From assembly GCA_948616985.1 (NCBI GenBank), contig CAPGDO010000011.1, positions 1 through 61,884 on the forward strand: a stretch of 61,884 bases of DNA, read 5' to 3'. Within the stretch, counting starts at the first letter, position 1; each line of letters starts with the position of its first letter. This DNA comes from MGBC163016 sp910588905. GTDB lineage: Bacteria > Actinomycetota > Coriobacteriia > Coriobacteriales > Eggerthellaceae. The notes beneath the pieces are model-generated. The model was given only the letters and a program-made list of their open reading frames with translations. It was not told the origin of the DNA and ran no database searches. The position numbers and the translations under genes were made by a program. Shown one piece after another: positions 52,262 to 60,501 of this stretch.

Positions 52262-53149
52262 TCAGGACGATAGCGAAGGCGTGAGATCCCGCTCGCAAAC
52301 GCAAGACCATCTGGCCCCTGTCGAACGGGCGTGAGGACACCCGATGCAGCTTGGCTCATCGCAGAGGTCCTGAGAAGCGGATGACTCCGTGAAGAGGGCC
52401 TCTTCGAAGGGGTTTCCTGTGATGGCCGCTGTGACCAAGGCCGCTATCTGTTGCATGCCCTTCACAGTGGGATGGGTGCCGTCGGATGCTTCGTAGTCGA
52501 AACCAAACGCAGCGATGTCAGCTACCTGACACCCCTTTGCCCGAGCCGCACGGCGGATGGCCTCGTTGTACTCTGCGATGTCTACGCCACGCAGCCGATA
52601 ACAGAAGCTGGATCCAAGTTGCCCCTGCAGCCTTCCTGGCATCAGGGTCAGACACCAGACCTCCGCTTCAGGGGCTTGGGCTTGGATATTCTCGAGCATC
52701 TCATTGTAGGATTGAGCGAATTCCTGAAGGGCCCCGACGGGAGCGAGACCGGGAACGAACCCCTCCTCTGGCTTGCTAAAGCCTTCCGGAACTCCCTCTG
52801 ATCCTCCCTTTGCCTGCGCTTCGGAACTACCCCAGCCATAATCATTGATGCCGATGAAGACGAGCACCAGATCCGGCCCTTCACCCTGAGGCCCAAGGAT
52901 CTGCTGCGCTCGCCCCAAAGAGCAACCGGCCGGAAACCCAACTCCGGCCACCATAGAGCTTGAGTAGGCCCCATTGGCGCACAGTTCTCCCCCGAGGGCA
53001 TCTATCACCTGCATCCACCAAGTATCCGCGGGCTGAGCAACCCCCGTGCCATTGGTGTCTGCATCATCGTAGTAGCACCGGTTACCCGCCACCGTCACGC
53101 CTTCAAAGGTGGATATGGAGTCGCCGAACACGGAAATGCGCTTCGTCAT
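52262..53149 (-). CDS. SGNH/GDSL-type hydrolase with Cys-rich tail
   Basis: A 295-residue esterase-like protein. All four SGNH blocks are seen: ISVFGDSISTF (nucleophile Ser11), NGAYSSS (block II), VFIGINDYGW (block III Asn) and DGTHPTVKG (Asp/His). There is no signal peptide, so it acts in the cytoplasm. After the catalytic core, about 35 residues contain a run of Cys residues (DLCDEPSCIGCPHARST and WSCVCERD) that look like a small metal site or redox element and are not part of the usual fold. It is divergent from thrC. Substrate unknown. Confidence 0.87.
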   Translation of the reverse strand: MTKRISVFGDSISTFEGVTVAGNRCYYDDADTNGTGVAQPADTWWMQVIDALGGELCANGAYSSSMVAGVGFPAGCSLGRAQQILGPQGEGPDLVLVFIGINDYGWGSSEAQAKGGSEGVPEGFSKPEEGFVPGLAPVGALQEFAQSYNEMLENIQAQAPEAEVWCLTLMPGRLQGQLGSSFCYRLRGVDIAEYNEAIRRAARAKGCQVADIAAFGFDYEASDGTHPTVKGMQQIAALVTAAITGNPFEEALFTESSASQDLCDEPSCIGCPHARSTGARWSCVCERDLTPSLSS

Positions 53150-53195
53150 GGGGAAACCTCATCGATCACGCGAGCTAGCAAGAACTGACCTCCTG

Positions 53196-53201
53196 TATAC
53201 T
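53196..53201 (+). promoter_or_regulatory. Candidate -10 of the thrC promoter
   Basis: TATACT directly preceded by TG lies about 38 bases before the thrC start in the 89-base gap with the divergent SGNH hydrolase. A good -35 is not seen, so this is weak. Confidence 0.35.
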
Positions 53202-53238
53202 TTAGCGTATCTTTTTCCGACGAACATCGAGGTCAACC

Positions 53239-54813
53239 TTGAGCAACCTGCTTGATCGCATATCCCATTTCGGTGCCAATCGCTATGTTGACACCCGCGG
53301 CATCACCGATGCTCCGGTTTCCTTCACGAAGGCCGTTATTGACGGGCTGGCCCCCGGCGGTGGCCTATTCGTGCCTGAAGCCATTCCTGTTCTCACCTTG
53401 GATGAGATCACCTCGCTGGCGAACCTCTCCTATCCCCAGCGGGCAGCTAAGATCTACGAGGCTTTCAACGTCGATCTGCCTGATGAGCAGATCGCTCAGC
53501 TGATGAGCGTCTCCTATGGCGCGAACTTCGATACCCCAGCCGTCTGCCCCATCACACCGCTGGCTGACGACATCCACATGCTGGAGCTCTGGCATGGTCC
53601 CACCAGCGCTTTCAAGGACATGGCGCTCCAATGCCTTCCGAACTTCTTCGGAGCCAGCGCCGCAGCCCTCAAGGCGAAGGGAGAGCTGGACACGGACTTC
53701 TGCATCCTGGTTGCCACCTCAGGGGACACGGGCAAAGCCGCTTTGGAGGGTTTCAAGGGCGTTGATGGTGTTTGCGTGGGCGTCCTCTACCCCAATGGCG
53801 GCGTGAGCGATATCCAGCGCAAGCAGATGATCACCACCACCGGAAGCAACGTCTGCGTTTGGGCCATGCGTGGCAACTTCGATGATTGCCAGACCTCCGT
53901 GAAGCGCGTCTTCGCCGATGAGGCCTTCGCCAGCCAGCTGCGCGGCCAGGGCTATGCGCTCTCTAGTGCGAATTCCATCAACTGGGGCAGGCTCCTACCC
54001 CAGGTGGTGTACTACGTTTCCGCCTACGCGGAGATGGTGAAGGCAGGCTCCATTGCTGTAGGTAGCCCCATAGACGTATGCGTCCCCACGGGGAACTTCG
54101 GAAATATCCTCGCGGCCTGGTATGCGAAGCAGATGGGCACTCCCATCGAGCGGCTATTCTGCGCCAGTAACGAGAACCGCGTTCTCACGGATCTCATCAA
54201 CACCGGCACCTACGACATCTCATCCCGGGAATTCGTCCTTACCCCCTCTCCTTCCATGGACATCTTGGTGTCCTCTAATCTTGAGCGACAGCTCTTCGAA
54301 TTGACGGGACGCGATGGCAGCGCTATCCGCACTTGGATGGCTGACCTGAACGAGAAGCGCGCCTTCCAGGTAGACCGCGACACCTTCGCGAAGATCCGCG
54401 AGATCTTCTCGGCTGATTCCATCACCAACGCTGAATGTCTGGATGCTATCAAGGTCGTATTCAGCGAACAGGGCTATCTGATGGACCCCCATACCGCCGT
54501 GGCCTACTTGGCGGCAACCCATCTCAAGGGAACGAATCCCGTCCTCGTGGCCAGTACCGCCCACTGGGCGAAGTTCGGCGACAACGTCTATCGGGCGCTC
54601 CACGACATAGCACCGAGCCAGCCGCTCCCTGAGGAGGTTGCCGCTCTCACTGGCTGTCAGCTGAATCAGCTCATTGCCGATGAGACGGGCAAGCACGATA
54701 TCCCTGAAGGGCTAGCCCATCTGGATACGGCCCGAGCTCGGTTCACCCAGGTGATCGATGCCGGTGAGCACTCTGCTGAAGAGGCCGTGACAGCATTCAT
54801 CCAGACGCAATAG
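53239..54813 (+). CDS. thrC: Threonine synthase
   Basis: A 524-residue PLP enzyme making threonine from O-phosphohomoserine. The N-terminal YVDTRGITDAPVSFTKAV, the Schiff-base motif WHGPTSAFKDMALQ (Lys126), ILVATSGDTGKAALEGF (phosphate loop) and VCVPTGNFGNILAAWYAKQMG are diagnostic of the long (yeast/E. coli type) branch. Start is TTG at 53239 with GAGGTC upstream; this position aligns with the known N-terminus of the family. A LysR/ModE-like HTH gene follows after 13 bases and is probably co-transcribed. Confidence 0.94.
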   Translation: MSNLLDRISHFGANRYVDTRGITDAPVSFTKAVIDGLAPGGGLFVPEAIPVLTLDEITSLANLSYPQRAAKIYEAFNVDLPDEQIAQLMSVSYGANFDTPAVCPITPLADDIHMLELWHGPTSAFKDMALQCLPNFFGASAAALKAKGELDTDFCILVATSGDTGKAALEGFKGVDGVCVGVLYPNGGVSDIQRKQMITTTGSNVCVWAMRGNFDDCQTSVKRVFADEAFASQLRGQGYALSSANSINWGRLLPQVVYYVSAYAEMVKAGSIAVGSPIDVCVPTGNFGNILAAWYAKQMGTPIERLFCASNENRVLTDLINTGTYDISSREFVLTPSPSMDILVSSNLERQLFELTGRDGSAIRTWMADLNEKRAFQVDRDTFAKIREIFSADSITNAECLDAIKVVFSEQGYLMDPHTAVAYLAATHLKGTNPVLVASTAHWAKFGDNVYRALHDIAPSQPLPEEVAALTGCQLNQLIADETGKHDIPEGLAHLDTARARFTQVIDAGEHSAEEAVTAFIQTQ

Positions 54814-54826
54814 ACAAGGAGGCATC

Positions 54827-55171
54827 ATGAAGAACCTGAATAAGCTGGAAGCCGATGTCAGGATCTCCATTTCGAACCCGAAGTCCCAGAGCGGATCTGT
54901 CTTCGGGCCCGGGATAGCCGCCCTCTGCCAAGGCGTCCGTGACCGAGGATCCTTGAATGCAGCAGCCAAATCCATGGGCATGGCCTACAGTAAAGCCTGG
55001 CGCATCATCAAAGAGACTGAAGAGTCTCTGGGGACAGAACTGCTGATCCGCAATGGCGCCCATGGCAGCCAACTCACCGAAGAGGGCTCAAAGCTCCTTG
55101 ATATCTATACCTCTATCCAACAGAAACTTTCCAAGGAAGCCGTGAAGCTCTACCAAAAACTGGCTGAATAG
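54827..55171 (+). CDS. ModE/LysR-type winged HTH protein
   Basis: A 114-residue DNA-binding protein with the N-terminal ModE/LysR-like HTH: GSLNAAAKSMGMAYSKAWRI followed by IKETEESLGTELLIRN and the wing GSQLTEEGSKLL. It is just the DNA-binding domain plus a dimerising helix; the molybdate-binding MOP domains of full ModE are missing. AAGGAGGCATC precedes ATG. It is directly behind thrC. Its 3' end overlaps the convergent zinc-ribbon gene by 84 bases. Target genes unknown; a molybdate link should not be assumed. Confidence 0.83.
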   Translation: MKNLNKLEADVRISISNPKSQSGSVFGPGIAALCQGVRDRGSLNAAAKSMGMAYSKAWRIIKETEESLGTELLIRNGAHGSQLTEEGSKLLDIYTSIQQKLSKEAVKLYQKLAE

Positions 55172-55492
55172 CTCACCTCCCTTCGCTGCTCCCTCGGAAG
55201 GGACCGGATCAGGAGACCCACCCCGACCATACAGGAATTGGGAAGGAAGGTCTCGCTCAGGGATAGAACGCTCTTCCTCTTGAAGCACGGTATCCACCTC
55301 GGGTAATGCAGTAAGAGATGCCCGCTGCTCCAATTCCGGTTTGCTCCCGAAGAGATACATACAGTTGTAGCAGGTATCCATATCTGAGAATACCCGTGCA
55401 TTGCATACCGGACAAAGCTTGGTACCCGGCTCGACGGGGATTCGCTCGATGGGAGCCATAGCGTCCGCAGCTAAGAGCACGGTCTCATTCAT
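55088..55492 (-). CDS. Zinc-ribbon protein at the end of the Tad operon
   Basis: A 134-residue protein with KLCPVCNARVFSDMDTCYNC, a two-CxxC zinc ribbon at about residues 27-45, followed by a low-complexity Glu/Pro/Leu region and an amphipathic C-terminal helix. No further family is recognised. Its ATG overlaps the DUF192 gene end by eight bases, so it belongs to the Tad operon. The last 84 bases are antisense to the end of the HTH gene, which is unusual, but the ribbon makes a real gene likely. It may be a cytoplasmic adaptor of the pilus system. Confidence 0.7.
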   Translation of the reverse strand: MNETVLLAADAMAPIERIPVEPGTKLCPVCNARVFSDMDTCYNCMYLFGSKPELEQRASLTALPEVDTVLQEEERSIPERDLPSQFLYGRGGSPDPVPSEGAAKGGELFSQFLVELHGFLGKFLLDRGIDIKEL

Positions 55493-55805
55493 AGGCTACC
55501 CCCAACCGGATCCGGTCTCCCGCTTTGAGCCAATCCCCTTCCTGAGAGAACCGCTCGGCCACCATAGACGCACCCTTGCGCTTCAAGCGCCGTTTCCCTG
55601 CCACCTTCCTATGGACCTCCAGCACCTGTCCCGTCTTCGATATGAACGCGATGTCCAATTCGTGGCGCATGCCGAACGTATGGATGTCATGACAGGGCAC
55701 CAGCAGCCGCGTCACTTCATCCGGTTTACGGAACAGCATGCCCCGCATCCGTTCGGAGGCAGACGTGGACAGCTCGAACCGCTGCACATCACCATTCAAG
55801 CTCAT
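55485..55805 (-). CDS. DUF192 family protein
   Basis: A 106-residue DUF192 protein: ERMRGMLFRKPDEVTRLLV, DIHTFGMRHELDIAFISKTG and VLEVHRKVAGKRRLKRKGAS with the final GDRIRLGVAYE. Families of this type are small beta-barrels of unknown role, often beside Tad/Flp genes in Gram-positive bacteria. ATG at 55805 is chosen because GGGAGGT lies five bases upstream; an ORF beginning at 55955 adds a basic stretch without a site. Here there is no signal peptide, whereas many DUF192 proteins are exported. It lies between a TadE-like gene (146-base gap) and the zinc-ribbon gene. Confidence 0.83.
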   Translation of the reverse strand: MSLNGDVQRFELSTSASERMRGMLFRKPDEVTRLLVPCHDIHTFGMRHELDIAFISKTGQVLEVHRKVAGKRRLKRKGASMVAERFSQEGDWLKAGDRIRLGVAYE

Positions 55806-55951
55806 GATCCACCTCCCACAGCGGGCGAACCGCCGATCCTTTGTCAGCTTGGCCGAATAAGCCAACCGCTGCCTATTCTGTTTCTTGTGCTTGACCTCGA
55901 TGCTCATGCCTGACGAGCTCCCTCCTTTCCTCCCTGAAGATATCCTCAAGG

Positions 55952-56386
55952 TCATCCCTCTCCCGATATCCGCTTGCGCGGAGAATAGATATCCACCGCC
56001 AAGGCCGTGCTGTGCTGAAGTTTCGGCAATGAGATGCCGAACAAGCTGGACCGCATCCCACGCCCAAAGAGCGTTGCCTCAAAGGATGCCGTCACCCGAA
56101 ACCGACCGACACCGGATGACTCCTCGTACTGGCAGGCGATATCCTGTGCGTCCATCTCCTCTCTGACGAGCGCCTCGACCTTGGCAGCCAACGCGGCAGG
56201 GTCTTCATCCAACGGAGGCGAAGAGGCCAACGTGGTGATGGCGTTGCGAGCAATGCGGTCCAACTGGGCGCAATCAGCGAAGAAGAGCAGGGCGTTCACC
56301 GCTATGATGGCTACGACGATGACCACTGGGAAGACGATACAGAGCTCTACCGTCATCTGACCGCTCTCTTCGCGCCACTGATCCAT
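55952..56386 (-). CDS. TadE-like pilus protein
   Basis: A 144-residue pseudopilin-like protein. The leader WREESGQMTVELCIVFPVVI has the TadE signature: Gly before the cut, Glu at +5 and a long hydrophobic helix. A globular domain of about 90 residues follows, with paired Cys (FADCAQLD, IACQYEE). It is probably cleaved by a TadV-type prepilin peptidase and works as a minor pilin or pilus-base component. ATG at 56386 or the GTG three codons upstream (56395) is the start; the stop of the TadG-like gene lies just before. The prepilin peptidase gene is not in the window. Confidence 0.82.
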   Translation of the reverse strand: MDQWREESGQMTVELCIVFPVVIVVAIIAVNALLFFADCAQLDRIARNAITTLASSPPLDEDPAALAAKVEALVREEMDAQDIACQYEESSGVGRFRVTASFEATLFGRGMRSSLFGISLPKLQHSTALAVDIYSPRKRISGEG

Positions 56387-56402
56387 CGACCTCACAAGCC
56401 GC

Positions 56403-58544
56403 TCATTTCCATGATCGGTCCCCCAGAGCACCCGCCAATGCATCCTCCAGCGCCCCATAGGCCGCATCCGCTGCAGCAGCCGTCAGCCCATCCCCCGATG
56501 AAGCCTCCCAGTCCAAGCTACCGCTTCCGCCGAAAGGCAATTCGATGCGAGCCACCTCGAACCCATTGCCAGGAAGACCATCCCCCACTGCATGGGTGAC
56601 GCTTTGGAGCAAGGTGCCCGCAAAGCCCGTGCTCGGGGACGATCCTGCTCGTGCCGCCTCCTTAGCCTGAAGGAAGCGCACGCACACCGCAGAGTCCCCT
56701 TCCCGCGCCACATATTCCGAGTTCAATACCACTGGCTTCAGACACCGAGTATCAGCGGGTTCCAGTCCAGCCGCCTCAGCAACCTCCTCCAGCGCTTGAG
56801 CTGCCCACTTTCCCAATCCGCTGGCTGTCCCCTGAGAGAACGACCCGAGCCCTTGCTCCACGGCTTCCTCCAAGGCACTCTGGCCATCCTCATAGGCCCG
56901 AAGAAGGGACATCCATGCTCCTGCGGCAGCGGAAGCGGCCTCCCCTATCCCTCCACCCCCGCCAAAGGATGAGAGCGTTTCGGTGACCACCGCCCCCGCG
57001 CTCTCTTGCCCGTCTTCGATAGTGGTAGCCGCCGAGACCGCAGCACGTGTTCCCAGCAGTTCACCGGCACCCGTGAAGACGTTCTCGAACCCTTCGCTGG
57101 CCGCACTTTGAGCCCGATCCACCACCATCGCCACCACGCCGCTCCTTCCCGGAGGCTGAGCGTGGATCCGGAATGCATCGGCATTGCCCAGAACCTCCTT
57201 CAGCGCCTCGAGCAAAGGCTGCACCTTCTCTCTCACCTGCTGAGCCAGGGGGTCAGCCATCTGACGAGCCGCCTGATACTCCTCGCAGGCCTGGCGCATC
57301 AGCTCATAGTGATTCTCGAAGCCGTTCCCGATGGACGTAGAAGCCGCCGCCACCGCCCCCACGCTCGACGGGACGAATCGGCAAGCCGCGCATTTCACGA
57401 AGGCGCTCCTGTTCGCCTCTAGATCTGCCACGCTCCCGTACCCAACTGTCGCCGCAGCCTGCGGGCAGCCACTCCAGGCATGCATCATCTGCCCCTCGCC
57501 CTCAACGGTGATGGGATAGACAGCTTCGGTGTAGAGCGGTGTAGAGCGCATCTCGTCGGTATTCCGGAAGAGGTGGGGAAGGTAAGCGGAGAAGCCCTCT
57601 TCGCTCTCGTTCACATACGCATCAGTTAGTTCATCGAGCGCATACTGATAGAACTGCTTCCGGATGACCGAATCAGCCTGCTCTTCAGCCCCGCGCCCCT
57701 CCAGGTGCCAACCAGAGAGCCGTTTTTGATAGTAGGCGCGCGCCCGCTCCAAAGCCACTGAGAACGACCACGCATCCACGCTGACATAGGCCGGATTCTG
57801 ATTTTCGGAGAGCTCAGCCAGAGAGGTCGCGCGCTCACGCATGCAATAGGCTGGGTCCGCCCCGCAATCCTCCTGGAATCCCTTTTCTTTCGCTTCATTG
57901 GCCCTCTTCGCCGCCTCTTCGGCCTCCCGCGCTGTATCGCGAATGGCTTGGACCTCCCCTTCGACGGCACCTCCTGCAGCCGCCAGCCCATCATCAGGGG
58001 CTTCTCCCAATTCTGGGAAATCCTCGGGCACGAGGACCGCTGCTCCCAGATGATCCCCCGCCATGGCACCATCATCGTTGGCCTGGGCTACGCGCAACGC
58101 GTTGTAAGAGGCAACGGCGGGAAGCGCCTTCTGGGCCATATTGAGCCCCTGACAAGCCAGATCGAAGAACTGGCTTCGCTTCTCTGCGGTCTTTTGGGCC
58201 AGATCGATCAGCTTCACGGAAACGGATTCTGCCGGGGGGACGCAGGCCGCCACTAAACCCAAACCGTAGAGCGTTACAGATAGGAGGGTCAAGGAAAGAC
58301 AGACGGCATCACAGGTATTAGCCACTACCTGGAACCCAGCTACTTCGTTATCAGCTGCCAAGGCACAGGCATCTGCCACCTCCTGCGCTTCCGCTGCGGC
58401 CGAATGCACCCGATAGAGCTGAGCACCGCTGAAGATGAGCGCTAGGGATACGAAGAGCGCAACGGCCATTCCCGCGGTGGTGATGCCGCGCTCATCCCTG
58501 AAGAAGCCCGGCTGGAGCCTGCTGCGCCGCCTAACCATCATCAT
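56403..58544 (-). CDS. TadG-like large membrane-anchored pilus protein
   Basis: About 713 residues. The N-terminus has a basic leader and RDERGITTAGMAVALFVSLA, a TadE/TadG-like cleavage/anchor segment, followed by ADACALAADNEVAG, similar to the Flp-related TadG start. The remainder is a large extracytoplasmic domain with coiled-coil-like Ala/Glu-rich parts and several Cys, and no von Willebrand domain visible to me. ATG at 58544 (one of three in a row) overlaps the end of the TadE gene; an ATG at 58598 with GAGG upstream is an alternative. Likely structural in the Tad machine or linking it to the wall. Confidence 0.78.
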   Translation of the reverse strand: MMMVRRRSRLQPGFFRDERGITTAGMAVALFVSLALIFSGAQLYRVHSAAAEAQEVADACALAADNEVAGFQVVANTCDAVCLSLTLLSVTLYGLGLVAACVPPAESVSVKLIDLAQKTAEKRSQFFDLACQGLNMAQKALPAVASYNALRVAQANDDGAMAGDHLGAAVLVPEDFPELGEAPDDGLAAAGGAVEGEVQAIRDTAREAEEAAKRANEAKEKGFQEDCGADPAYCMRERATSLAELSENQNPAYVSVDAWSFSVALERARAYYQKRLSGWHLEGRGAEEQADSVIRKQFYQYALDELTDAYVNESEEGFSAYLPHLFRNTDEMRSTPLYTEAVYPITVEGEGQMMHAWSGCPQAAATVGYGSVADLEANRSAFVKCAACRFVPSSVGAVAAASTSIGNGFENHYELMRQACEEYQAARQMADPLAQQVREKVQPLLEALKEVLGNADAFRIHAQPPGRSGVVAMVVDRAQSAASEGFENVFTGAGELLGTRAAVSAATTIEDGQESAGAVVTETLSSFGGGGGIGEAASAAAGAWMSLLRAYEDGQSALEEAVEQGLGSFSQGTASGLGKWAAQALEEVAEAAGLEPADTRCLKPVVLNSEYVAREGDSAVCVRFLQAKEAARAGSSPSTGFAGTLLQSVTHAVGDGLPGNGFEVARIELPFGGSGSLDWEASSGDGLTAAAADAAYGALEDALAGALGDRSWK

Positions 58545-59037
58545 TTGCTGCCCATTCTGAAGGGCGAGCCCCATCAGGACTCTCTTCGATCCAAGCATCC
58601 TTCGTCCTCATCCTCGATTCCACCTCCACTGCTAGATGCCCTGCCCCATTCCCGAACCCTAGGAATCGGATGACTCCATCTATGAGGGGAAGCGGTTGCA
58701 CTTCTGTGGCTATGCGCACTCCCACCTCTTGGCTGTCCTCGTTGCCGTCGAAGAGGACCCTCCAGGTGCATCCGGTTGAATGAACATGGAAGATATCCGC
58801 TTGGGGGACCGCCGAGAGCCTGCGACGGACGTAGTCTTCCTCAACCTTTCCGGGGTCAGCAGCCGTAGCTATCAAACGACACCCTTCCGCAGCAGCTCCC
58901 TCCATGACGATACGGTCATAGAGGATGATCCCCGGCTGAAGCAGGAGCAGGAAGAGCACCATGAGCACTGGCAGGGCAAAAGCCACCTCCACGGTGGACT
59001 GACCGCCCTCACCCCGCAAAGACCAGAGCCGCTCCAT
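58531..59037 (-). CDS. TadE-like pseudopilin
   Basis: A 168-residue protein with EGGQSTVEVAFALPVLMVLF, the TadE motif (Gly-Gln-Ser-Thr-Val-Glu) and helix, then a domain containing GCRLIATAADPGKVEEDYV and two Cys. Minor pilin of a Tad system. The ATG at 59037 has no ribosome site of its own but overlaps, as TGATG, the stop of a small upstream frame, so translation should depend on ribosomes finishing there. Its own end overlaps the TadG-like start. An alternative GTG start at 59148 would add an arginine-rich, non-TadE segment. Confidence 0.84.
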   Translation of the reverse strand: MERLWSLRGEGGQSTVEVAFALPVLMVLFLLLLQPGIILYDRIVMEGAAAEGCRLIATAADPGKVEEDYVRRRLSAVPQADIFHVHSTGCTWRVLFDGNEDSQEVGVRIATEVQPLPLIDGVIRFLGFGNGAGHLAVEVESRMRTKDAWIEESPDGARPSEWAANDDG

Positions 59038-59227
59038 CAGAAGCAGAGCGTGTCCGTAAGGCCGGTAAGGGATGACTGCACACAATGGGAGGCGGAGGTC
59101 ACAGCATGGTGAACGAACACCCCACCGTCCAGTACTCCCATCAATCACCGATACCCGCCAGCACGCAAAGCAGCGCTGAGAATACGATGGCGTATTCGAC
59201 AGTAGACTGCCCGCGTTCGTCCGCTAT
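59037..59227 (-). pseudogene. Split small TadE/Flp-like pilin gene (two frames joined by TGATG)
   Basis: The first piece (59227-59141) encodes IADERGQSTVEYAIVFSALL and a short hydrophobic continuation ending IGD-stop: a clear GQSTVEYA pilin signal, but with no ATG, GTG or TTG start; its first codon would be ATA, overlapping the flp stop as ATAG. Its TGA stop shares one base with an ATG (59141) that opens a 34-codon frame (MGVLDGGVFVHHAVTSASHC...), which in turn ends in TGATG at the next TadE start. Joined by a -1 shift, the pieces form one small pilin-like protein of about 63 residues. It may be a frameshifted gene, or two coupled mini-genes; the second half is probably still translated because tadE relies on it. 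Confidence 0.6.
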
Positions 59228-59505
59228 AAGCCGTTTATCCCATTGGATATCGCATCCCAGAGCTCTTGCAGCTTTGGCCTGAAAACAGTGATCGCGATAA
59301 TCGCAATCACCACAAGCACGCCGACCAAGATCGCATATTCGGTGGTTCCTTGGCCGCATTCGTCGGATAGCTTCGCATGGATCCTCGCGCACGCCCTCTG
59401 GGATGCGTGCTGCACGCGACCGAGCGCGCTCGCTACCCAAGTTCGCACCCTCCCGAGCCCTCTTCGATCGAACCCGCTCTCTGATAGCCCGCCTTGCCGT
59501 TCCAT
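59224..59505 (-). CDS. flp: Flp-type pilin
   Basis: A 93-residue Flp/Fap pilin precursor. A leader of about 48 residues, longer than usual and containing a basic helix, ends at DECG; the mature part begins QGTTEYAILVGVLVVIAIIA with Glu5 and Tyr6, the signature of Flp pilins. Start ATG at 59505 has AGGAG nine bases upstream (an ATG at 59511 is also possible). It follows tadC after 63 bases. It should be the major pilin of the Tad apparatus, cut by a TadV-like peptidase. Confidence 0.85.
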   Translation of the reverse strand: MERQGGLSESGFDRRGLGRVRTWVASALGRVQHASQRACARIHAKLSDECGQGTTEYAILVGVLVVIAIIAITVFRPKLQELWDAISNGINGL

Positions 59506-59568
59506 CACCATCTTCTCCTCTCCTGCAGGGAGCCCCATGGACTCCATTCCGTCTTCGTAGCCTTTGCA

Positions 59569-60501
59569 TCAGAAGCCTCCGTTCACGAGCTCTAACAGCA
59601 CGGGCCCTAACACCAAGATCAACATGGCTGGCAAGATGAGCACCCCCGTAGGCACCATCATCTTCACCGGAGCCTTCGCGATGCGCTCCTCCCGCTGAGC
59701 CTTGCAAGCATTCCTCACTTGAACGCTCTCTGCCTCCAGCCCCTCCACCAAAGAGGTGCCGAATCGCAGTGATCGTATCCACGCATCCACCACCCGCATG
59801 AAGACGCCTGAGTCGTAGGTGGACGCGAGCTCCCGCAAGGCATCGCTGCGCCGCTGTAATCCCGCCATCCACAGGTCTTGGGCCACCCTCAGCTCATGGG
59901 AGAGCTGCGTTCCGAAATGAGCGCAGTACAACTTGAGCGCTGCATCGAAGGAGAGCCCGCTGCGCATCCCCAAGGCCATCACGTCCAACATCTCCGGCAA
60001 ATGCTCCACGAGGCTGGCTTCGCGCTCCCGCTCCTGGCGCCTCAGCACCTGACCAGGCAGCCTCCAACCCCCGAAGGCCCCTGCGAGCCCTAGCAGGATC
60101 GCCAGCTCTCCTGAGAGCACACCCCCGAGACCCAGACCCATAGCACTGCCGAGAAGGCAAAGGCGGAAGCGCACCTCAGCGAAAGCAGCTTTAGATACGC
60201 TGCCCACTATGCCTGCCCGAGCCGCATGGGCATCGAAATGCTTTGCAGAGCGCAACGCTGGCGGACACCAAAGCCTTTCTTGGCCTTGCCTGAGCAACAA
60301 GGTCTCCCGTTCCATCAAAGCCAACACAAAACCAGTTCGCTCTTTTCGGAAGGGGCGGGTTCCCACCGAAAGCGCCTGCACCTTGGCGCGTCGAGCGCGC
60401 ATCGCGCTACGGCAGGCCTTCCATCCCAGAAAGCCCGCTGCTCCCGCAAAGGCTAGAGCGAGCAAGGGCAGAGGGCCTGCCAGGAACGTTAGGGACCCCA
60501 T
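59569..60501 (-). CDS. tadC: TadC platform protein
   Basis: A 310-residue type II secretion F-domain protein. The central LPEMLDVMALGMRSGLSFDAAL, DALRELASTYDSG and LRFGTSLVEGLEAES are the F-domain, with hydrophobic helices at the N-terminus, the middle and the end (MMVPTGVLILPAMLILVLGPV). With TadB it builds the inner-membrane platform. Start ATG at 60501 overlaps the tadB stop as TGATG, so the two are translationally coupled. Confidence 0.9.
   Translation of the reverse strand: MGSLTFLAGPLPLLALAFAGAAGFLGWKACRSAMRARRAKVQALSVGTRPFRKERTGFVLALMERETLLLRQGQERLWCPPALRSAKHFDAHAARAGIVGSVSKAAFAEVRFRLCLLGSAMGLGLGGVLSGELAILLGLAGAFGGWRLPGQVLRRQEREREASLVEHLPEMLDVMALGMRSGLSFDAALKLYCAHFGTQLSHELRVAQDLWMAGLQRRSDALRELASTYDSGVFMRVVDAWIRSLRFGTSLVEGLEAESVQVRNACKAQREERIAKAPVKMMVPTGVLILPAMLILVLGPVLLELVNGGF

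Noticed and set aside
54827..55171. A molybdate regulator ModE
   Set aside because: Only the HTH half is present; MOP domains are missing and no molybdate transport gene is near.
59141..59872. A 243-residue open frame on the minus strand across tadC and flp
   Set aside because: Arg/Gly-rich, overlaps two well-supported genes out of frame; only its last 28 codons carry a pilin signal and those are reported as part of the split gene.
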